Shown here one piece after another: positions 56,761 to 64,000 of a stretch of DNA of 64,000 nt. The notes beneath the pieces were generated by a model. The model had not been told where the DNA came from, made no database searches, and worked only from the letters and a program-made list of their open reading frames with translations. The stretch spans positions 157,889 through 221,888 of the forward strand of contig JAFVZI010000014.1 of assembly GCA_017508245.1 (NCBI GenBank). Direction: 5' to 3'. A program made the translations under genes and the position numbers. The first letter of the stretch is position 1; each line of letters starts with the position of its first letter. Source of the stretch: Helicobacteraceae bacterium. GTDB taxonomy: Bacteria; Campylobacterota; Campylobacteria; Campylobacterales; Helicobacteraceae.

Positions 56761-56960
56761 TGCAATTTATACAAAAAGAGTTTTAGGAGAATTATTTTTT
56801 ATATCCCAAAAAATAACAATAAAATAAATGTATCTAGAATCTTTTACAAATAAGCAACTAAAACTATAACTTAATGTTATATAATTAACCTTTTAATAAA
56901 AACACATGTTGGATTTTTATTAAAATGATTTGATATAACCTTAATTTTTAGGAGTGGATT

Positions 56961-57521
56961 ATGCTAGAAATTAGATGGCACAGTCGTGCAGGTCAAGGAG
57001 CAGTAACTGGAGCAAAAGGGTTAGCCGATGTAATATCTGGGACTGGAAAACAAGTCCAAGCATTTGCATTTTATGGTTCTGCAAAAAGAGGGGCGGCAAT
57101 GACTGCATACAATAGAATTGATGATGAAGCAATAATTAATCATGAAAAATTTATGAGTCCAGATTATGTGCTAGTTATCGACCCGGGTCTTACATTTATC
57201 ACAGACATATGTGAATTTGAAAAAAAAGATACAAAATACATAATAACTACGCATTTAAGCAAAGAAGAGTTGTTAGCAAAAAAACCAGAGCTAAAAGATA
57301 AACAAGTTTTTATTGTTGATTGCATAAAAATATCACAAGAAGAAATAGGAAGTCCAATACCAAATGCACCTATGCTTGGTGCTTTTATAAAAGTATCTGG
57401 ATTGCTAGATTTAGATTTCTTTCTACAATCATTTAAAAAAGTTTTAGGCAAAAAGCTCCCTCAAGCAATCATAGATAAAAATATGGTAGCTATCACAAGA
57501 GCTTATAATGAAGTGGGATAA
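56961..57521 (+). CDS. porG: Pyruvate:ferredoxin oxidoreductase, gamma subunit
   Basis: Gamma chain of the four-subunit enzyme oxidising pyruvate to acetyl-CoA and CO2. It starts EIRWHSRAGQGAVTGAKGLA, the family's Gly-rich hallmark, followed by QAFAFYGSAKRGAAMTAYNR. 186 residues. RBS AGGAG. First gene of porG-D-A-B; the same order exists in H. pylori, where the electron acceptor is a flavodoxin (from memory). Confidence 0.93.
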   Translation: MLEIRWHSRAGQGAVTGAKGLADVISGTGKQVQAFAFYGSAKRGAAMTAYNRIDDEAIINHEKFMSPDYVLVIDPGLTFITDICEFEKKDTKYIITTHLSKEELLAKKPELKDKQVFIVDCIKISQEEIGSPIPNAPMLGAFIKVSGLLDLDFFLQSFKKVLGKKLPQAIIDKNMVAITRAYNEVG

Positions 57522-57530
57522 GGAGATATT

Positions 57531-57923
57531 ATGAAAAAAGGTTGGAATGAATTTGAAATAGGGTCTGCTTTGTTTCCATTTAAAGATTCTGGAAATGAAA
57601 ATCTTTATAAACAACAAGAAGATAGAAACTACACAGAAAATAGCTCATATACAGCAAGTGTAGCACATTGGAGGGTCAATAAACCAGTATTTAATAATAA
57701 TCACTGCATAAATTGCTTTAATTGCTGGTTATATTGCCCTGATAGTTCGATACTTGTTAGAAATGAAACAATGCAAGGCGTAGATTATATTCATTGTAAA
57801 GGTTGTGGAGTTTGTTCTAATGTGTGTCCTACAAATCCTAAATCACTACTTATGTATAGTGATTATGATGATAATGATGAATTAATTAGAAAATGGCCAC
57901 AAAAAGAAGAAAAGAAAAAATAA
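57531..57923 (+). CDS. porD: Pyruvate:ferredoxin oxidoreductase, delta subunit
   Basis: 130-residue ferredoxin-like subunit with two 4Fe-4S motifs: CINCFNCWLYCP and CKGCGVCSNVCP, four cysteines each. It transfers electrons from the TPP centre. RBS AAGGAG before ATG 57531; ten bases after porG. Confidence 0.93.
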   Translation: MKKGWNEFEIGSALFPFKDSGNENLYKQQEDRNYTENSSYTASVAHWRVNKPVFNNNHCINCFNCWLYCPDSSILVRNETMQGVDYIHCKGCGVCSNVCPTNPKSLLMYSDYDDNDELIRKWPQKEEKKK

Positions 57924-57935
57924 AAGGGGAGAACT

Positions 57936-59159
57936 ATGGCTTTACAAATGGAACTACAAAAAACAGAGGTTTGGGACGGAAATATGGCTGCTAGCCAAGC
58001 TTTACGTCAAGCACAAGTAGATGTTGTAGCAGCATATCCTATTACTCCATCTACTCCAATTGTGCAAAACTATGGAAGTTTTGTATCTAATGGATACATA
58101 GATGGAGAATTTGTAATGGTAGAATCTGAACATGCCGCTATGAGTGGCTGCGTTGGTGCTGCTGCTGCTGGAGGGAGAGTGGCTACTGCCACAAGCTCTC
58201 AAGGCTTTGCATTGATGGTTGAAGTATTATATCAAGCATCTGGTATGAGGCTTCCAATATTATTAAATCTAGTAAATAGAGCGTTAGCTGCACCATTAAA
58301 TGTAAATGGAGACCACTCTGATATGTATCTAAGTAGAGATACAGGCTGGATAAATCTATGCACTTACAATCCTCAAGAAGCTTATGATTTCAATCTTATG
58401 GGCTTTAGGATTGCTGAGGATTTGCGAGTAAGAGTGCCTGTTATAGTGAATCAAGATGGATTCATATGCTCACATACTGCACAAAATGTGAATCCTTTGA
58501 GTGATGATGAAGCATATAAATTTATAGGTGATTATAAAAAACACAACGCTATGCTTGACTTTGATAAGCCTGTTACTTATGGCTCACAAACAGAAGAAGA
58601 TTGGCATTTTGAACATAAGGCACAATTACACAATGCAATAATACAATCACAAGAAGTCATCAAAGAAGTATTTGATGAATTTGCAAAACTAACTGGTAGA
58701 AAATACAATCTTGTTGAAAAATATGATAGCGATGATGCAGATTTGATAATAGTTGCACTTGGAACATCAGTAGAATCTGCAAGATTTGCAAGTAAAAAAA
58801 TGAGAGAAAAGGGCTTTAAAACAGGTGTCGTATCAATAAGAACATTGCGTCCATTACCATACATCGAACTTGGAAATGCACTAAAAAATGCAAAGGCGAT
58901 AGCTACTATGGATAGAAGTCTTCCAGCTGGTGCTATGGGTATGTTGTTTAATGAAGTAACTGCAGCAATTTATCAGGCACAAGGAACAAAATATCCTGTT
59001 ATCTCAAACTACATATATGGTTTAGGTGGAAGGGATTTGACCCAAAAACATTTAGAAAATGTTTATATGCAATTAAATGAAGATGCAAAAGCCAAAAAGC
59101 TAACACATCCGACACAGCAATTTTTAGGCGTTCGCGGAAAAGACTTGGGATTTTTTTGA
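57936..59159 (+). CDS. porA: Pyruvate:ferredoxin oxidoreductase, alpha subunit
   Basis: Substrate-binding chain. AAYPITPSTPIVQNYGSF near residue 34, VESEHAAMSGCVGAAAAGGR, TATSSQGFALMVE and LPILLNLVNRALAAPLNVNGD are the conserved alpha segments; VGVVSIRTLRPLP-like sequence near 300 begins the C-terminal domain. 407 residues. Thr and Asp residues around the pyruvate pocket appear kept. Confidence 0.94.
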   Translation: MALQMELQKTEVWDGNMAASQALRQAQVDVVAAYPITPSTPIVQNYGSFVSNGYIDGEFVMVESEHAAMSGCVGAAAAGGRVATATSSQGFALMVEVLYQASGMRLPILLNLVNRALAAPLNVNGDHSDMYLSRDTGWINLCTYNPQEAYDFNLMGFRIAEDLRVRVPVIVNQDGFICSHTAQNVNPLSDDEAYKFIGDYKKHNAMLDFDKPVTYGSQTEEDWHFEHKAQLHNAIIQSQEVIKEVFDEFAKLTGRKYNLVEKYDSDDADLIIVALGTSVESARFASKKMREKGFKTGVVSIRTLRPLPYIELGNALKNAKAIATMDRSLPAGAMGMLFNEVTAAIYQAQGTKYPVISNYIYGLGGRDLTQKHLENVYMQLNEDAKAKKLTHPTQQFLGVRGKDLGFF

Positions 59160-59171
59160 TAGGAGATAGCA

Positions 59172-60116
59172 ATGACAAGAGAAATTAAAAATTTAAAACA
59201 ATTTTCAAATATAGCAGAAAAATTTGAAGGTTCGCATTTATTATGTCCAGGTTGTGCACATGGTATGATTGTTCGCGAAGTATTAAATGCAGCTGATGGA
59301 CCTTTGCTTATTGGAACATCGACTGGTTGTCTTGAAGTATCAACTGCTGTATATCCATATACTTCTTGGAATGTTCCTTGGATTCATATCGGATTTGAGA
59401 ATGGCTCCACTGCTGTATCTGGTGCTGAAGCTATGTATAAAACATTGGTAAAAAAAGGTAGATATACTGGTAAAAAACCAAAATTCGTAGCATTTGGTGG
59501 TGATGGCTCTACTTATGATATAGGTTTCCAATGGATTAGTGGGTGCTTTGAGCGATGGCACGATATGACTTATGTATGTCTTGATAATGAAGTATATGCA
59601 AATACTGGCGGACAAAGAAGTGGCTCTACCCCGCTTGGTTCATCAACCTCAACATCGCCCGCAGGAAGTGTAAGCTATGGTAAAAAAGAAAAGAAAAAAG
59701 ATATATTGCTAATTATGGCAGCACACGGGGCACCATACGTAGCTCAAGTAGCTCCAAATAAATGGAAAGATATGAATAAAAAAATAAAAAGAGCACTTGA
59801 TACAGAAGGACCGACTTTTATAAATGCGATGAGTGCTTGCACGACAGAATGGCGATTTAGCTCTGATAAAACGATAGAAGTTAGCGATTTGGCTGTAGAT
59901 TCTCTAGTGTTTCCATTGTTTGAAATTATTGATGGGAAGGAGCTAAATATTACATATAGACCAAAAAATATTGTTTCTGTTAGAGATTATTTAGGTGTTC
60001 AAGCAAGATTTAAGCATTTATTTAAACCAGAAAATGAGCATATCATCGAACAATTACAAAAAGATGTAAATGATAGATGGGAATATCTCCAAAGAAGAGA
60101 AGAAGCAAAAGTATAA
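59172..60116 (+). CDS. porB: Pyruvate:ferredoxin oxidoreductase, beta subunit
   Basis: Thiamine-diphosphate binding chain. LLCPGCAHGMIVREVLNA at the N-terminus; the TPP motif GGDGSTYDIGFQ to DNEVYANTGGQRSG is clear near residues 110-155. 314 residues. Followed by a hairpin terminator. Confidence 0.94.
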   Translation: MTREIKNLKQFSNIAEKFEGSHLLCPGCAHGMIVREVLNAADGPLLIGTSTGCLEVSTAVYPYTSWNVPWIHIGFENGSTAVSGAEAMYKTLVKKGRYTGKKPKFVAFGGDGSTYDIGFQWISGCFERWHDMTYVCLDNEVYANTGGQRSGSTPLGSSTSTSPAGSVSYGKKEKKKDILLIMAAHGAPYVAQVAPNKWKDMNKKIKRALDTEGPTFINAMSACTTEWRFSSDKTIEVSDLAVDSLVFPLFEIIDGKELNITYRPKNIVSVRDYLGVQARFKHLFKPENEHIIEQLQKDVNDRWEYLQRREEAKV

Positions 60117-60120
60117 AATT

Positions 60121-60145
60121 TATTAGAATCTTTTAGATTCTAATA
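60121..60145. terminator. Hairpin TATTAGAATC/GATTCTAATA after porB
   Basis: A perfect 10-bp stem with a 5-base loop lies between the convergent porB and fabI genes and can serve both. The stem is another inverted AGAATC/GATTCT pair. Confidence 0.8.
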
Positions 60146-60164
60146 ATATAAACACAGAAATTAA

Positions 60165-61684
<1,520 letters not shown>

Positions 61685-61761
61685 TATCAACTACCTTATA
61701 TAAAATTATTGTAGAATTTTACACATTCTTAGCAAAGTTAAAAATAAATAAAGGTTTTGCA

Positions 61762-62937
61762 ATGGAAGGCATATTTAAAGAAATAAATAACAGGGTAAAA
61801 CACAAACTAAGTATGTTATTAAGCAATATTGTACCACCAAAAATGCCAGAATTTAGCATACAAGATTCAAAAGAAGCTATATTTTTTATTTACTTACAAA
61901 ACGACAAAATATCATTTATTAGCCACAAAGATGATAAAGAAGGCGATGAAATCATAAAGGTTGGAATGATAAATGATAAATTCACATTTTATCCAATCAA
62001 ACAAGATTCTATATATTTTGGAGAAAAATTTGAATTACAAACTTCTAGATTCATTGAAAGCATTTTGAATAATAAATTAAACATAATTGCAAACAAAATA
62101 TATAGTGATATGGAATTTTTCCTTGATAAAATAATAGAATACGAAGCTTTGTATATAAATAAATTGGATAATATGGAAATAAAGCTAAATTTGCTAGATA
62201 AAACAAATATCATTTACGCAAATGATGAATTATATGAAAAATGCAGCAATGAAATATTAGAAAAATTACATTACCTCGCAAAAACAAATATAAGAGATTC
62301 GCATCTAAATATATTTAGCATAATGTATCCAGATGGAATAAATGATATAGAACATTTTATGATACAAAAAACATCTCTTGATGCAAATATGCTAAAAAAC
62401 TACTACAACAAATCAAACCTGAGCAATCCAAGCTTGATAGAAAAAATAGATATAGAAATAGGCAATCAAACATTAGAAATTAATTATCTAATAAAAAATA
62501 TATATCTTAAACACTCTACAAAAAGACAAATCTATGCAAATTCTGAAGTGCTAATAGATTCTATAAATGGTATCAATATGCAACCAAATGACATTTTATA
62601 CTCAAATAACGAAATCAAAGTAATCATAAATAAAGATAGTCTTATTATCAAGAATCTTACAAACAAAAATATTGATATAAATGAGATAAAGAGCATATTT
62701 TATATAAATAATTCTACGCAGCCCTTTATCCAAACACAAAATGCAAATATAAAAATAAATGCAAATACAGAAATAAGTATTGATAAAAAAAATGTATCTA
62801 TCAAGAATCTAACAACCAATAATATTCAACAATATTCGATAATGCATAACATAAAACTAACTTATGCAATAGACGATGAAAACAAAAACTTAGTTGGGAA
62901 AAGTCAATATAAATTATGTGATATTCTTAACTTATAG
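61762..62937 (+). CDS. Hypothetical protein, unrecognised
   Basis: 391 residues, soluble, Asn/Ile/Lys rich, no signal peptide or membrane helix. Two parts are visible: a mixed N-terminal 250 residues and a C-terminal 140 made of short beta strands with an internal repeat (KDSLIIKNLTNKNIDINEIK and KKNVSIKNLTTNNIQQYSI). RBS AAAGG before ATG 61762. It stands alone between tpiA and thrC and converges on thrC with an 11-base overlap. No function can be assigned. Confidence 0.6.
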   Translation: MEGIFKEINNRVKHKLSMLLSNIVPPKMPEFSIQDSKEAIFFIYLQNDKISFISHKDDKEGDEIIKVGMINDKFTFYPIKQDSIYFGEKFELQTSRFIESILNNKLNIIANKIYSDMEFFLDKIIEYEALYINKLDNMEIKLNLLDKTNIIYANDELYEKCSNEILEKLHYLAKTNIRDSHLNIFSIMYPDGINDIEHFMIQKTSLDANMLKNYYNKSNLSNPSLIEKIDIEIGNQTLEINYLIKNIYLKHSTKRQIYANSEVLIDSINGINMQPNDILYSNNEIKVIINKDSLIIKNLTNKNIDINEIKSIFYINNSTQPFIQTQNANIKINANTEISIDKKNVSIKNLTTNNIQQYSIMHNIKLTYAIDDENKNLVGKSQYKLCDILNL

Positions 62938-64000
62938 ACCTCAGCCATTCTTTTATAATATTACCTACATTACTACTATCTACTATCGTGTTATTGCATT
63001 CATCTTTGCTAAATAAAGATTCTATATTTTTGTGTATCGGTAAAGAAAATTTACTAGATATGTAATATAGAGCATCTTTATCATTACAAGCAGAATCTAG
63101 ACCTAGTGCTTTTGCTATAGTTGGTGCAAATTTACTCCATTCAGCTGTAGATACAATAATAGTCTTTATTCCATCATTTTTATAAGCATTTAGTGCAGTA
63201 GCAGTGTGCGGGTCTATGATAATATCTTTTTGTGCATATTCTTTTATGGTGGCAAGAGTAATATTATCATCACTTTTATGAGCATCAAAATACAAATTAA
63301 GCTTTGCTAGTTCGCTTTTGCTGATTTCATATGATTTATCTCTATCTAGATTCTCCATTAATTCTTTTGTTCTTTCATATCCATACAAATGAAACAACAC
63401 CCTCTCCATATTCGAGCTTTTCAAAATATCCATAGCAGGCGAATTTGTCTTTAACAATCTGCGATTTCTTATATCATATTTACCGGTTTTAATAAAGTCA
63501 AAAAGGATAGAATTAGCATTTGTAGCAATGATGATTTTATTTATTTTTATACCCATCATTTTTGCATAAAAAGCACCCAAAGCATTACCAAAATTTCCAC
63601 TTGGTATGATGATATTAATAGATTCTGCACTATTTATGATATTATGTTTTAAAAGGTAAGTATATGAATATATGTGATAAATGATTTGGAATATAATCCT
63701 TCCAAAATTCACGGAATTTGTAGCAGAAATACAAAAATTATTTTTATCTAAAAACTCCCTAAAATCTACATCACTAAGCAAGTTTTTTAATACACTTTGT
63801 GCGTCATCAAAATCACCATTTAATGCCAATACTTTGGTATTTTTTGCATTATTTGTAGTCATTTGCAATCTTTGGACATCACTTGTGCCACCTTTTGGAT
63901 ACATACAAATTGCATAAATATTTGGCTGGTTTTTTATTGCTTCCAGTGTTGCTGGCCCTGTATCTCCGCTTGTAGCTGTCAATATTAGATATTTTTTATC
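62927..64000 (-). CDS. thrC: Threonine synthase (5' end beyond the window)
   Basis: PLP enzyme forming threonine from O-phosphohomoserine. The visible part starts at the edge with KKYLILTATSGDTGPATLEA, the family's substrate motif, then MYPKGGTSDVQRLQMTT and IIIPSGNFGNALGAFYAKM for the PLP phosphate. About 358 residues are present; roughly the first 110, with the PLP lysine, are outside. The ORF is open to base 64000, so the internal ATG at 63982 is not the start. Confidence 0.92.
   Translation of the reverse strand, partial: DKKYLILTATSGDTGPATLEAIKNQPNIYAICMYPKGGTSDVQRLQMTTNNAKNTKVLALNGDFDDAQSVLKNLLSDVDFREFLDKNNFCISATNSVNFGRIIFQIIYHIYSYTYLLKHNIINSAESINIIIPSGNFGNALGAFYAKMMGIKINKIIIATNANSILFDFIKTGKYDIRNRRLLKTNSPAMDILKSSNMERVLFHLYGYERTKELMENLDRDKSYEISKSELAKLNLYFDAHKSDDNITLATIKEYAQKDIIIDPHTATALNAYKNDGIKTIIVSTAEWSKFAPTIAKALGLDSACNDKDALYYISSKFSLPIHKNIESLFSKDECNNTIVDSSNVGNIIKEWLRSIS

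Overview
The window is AT-rich chromosomal DNA from a member of the Campylobacterota, most probably a Helicobacter. From memory, the gene order reproduces several H. pylori blocks: comF-tmk-coaD-ubiX-flgA-helicase-pflB-serS; tatB-tatC-queA-rsmG plus two small genes; amiA-nitronate monooxygenase-tyrS-spoT-rpoZ-pyrH; a PPIase gene followed by ftsA-ftsZ; porGDAB; and tpiA-fabI. Within each block the order is as in H. pylori, but the blocks are shuffled relative to one another.

Layout. 1-1915: two surface-polysaccharide type genes (polysaccharide deacetylase, FkbM methyltransferase), each with a poly-G tract near its 5' end and both out of frame in this read. 1915-2390: a decayed O6-alkylguanine-DNA methyltransferase gene. 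2467-14636: housekeeping and flagellar genes. 14664-14752: tRNA-Ser(GGA). 14753-18054: an accessory region with an HNH nuclease, a truncated ADP-ribosylglycohydrolase fused to a dead tyrosine recombinase, and remnants. 18055-24539: a third poly-G membrane-protein gene (ON) and, divergent from it, a TonB-receptor/ABC metal-chelate uptake operon. 24536-44580: coaE, an N-terminally truncated speE-like gene, NDH-2, the SRP RNA gene, carB, dapF, amiA, tyrS, spoT, pyrH, ftsA and ftsZ. 44581-46901: an SGNH-hydrolase gene split by a decayed element carrying mcrBC, serine-recombinase and phage-like fragments. 47012-54319: two pseudopilins, a PilT-type ATPase with a repeat-encoded Q/S-rich arm, and NrfHA nitrite reductase. 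54389-64000: a MATE transporter, a HAD phosphatase, pyruvate:ferredoxin oxidoreductase, fabI, tpiA, an unknown protein and the start-less thrC at the right edge.

How the genes fit together. The physiology suggested is a microaerobic or anaerobic mucosal bacterium: PorGDAB for pyruvate oxidation, NDH-2 and NrfHA for respiration, flagella (flgA, pflB), TonB-dependent uptake, and phase-variable surface chemistry.

Most unusual signals. (1) The word AGAATC/GATTCT is strongly over-represented in core DNA, builds the stems of several terminators, and is absent from both accessory inserts; this resembles how DNA-uptake sequences behave in other naturally transformable bacteria. (2) There are three poly-G contingency loci, two OFF and one ON. 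(3) An HNH nuclease with an ADP-ribosylglycohydrolase remnant lies beside tRNA-Ser. (4) The PilT-like ATPase has a long arm of in-frame 9-bp repeats. (5) A 25-codon hydrophobic ORF has two mutually exclusive RNA pairings.
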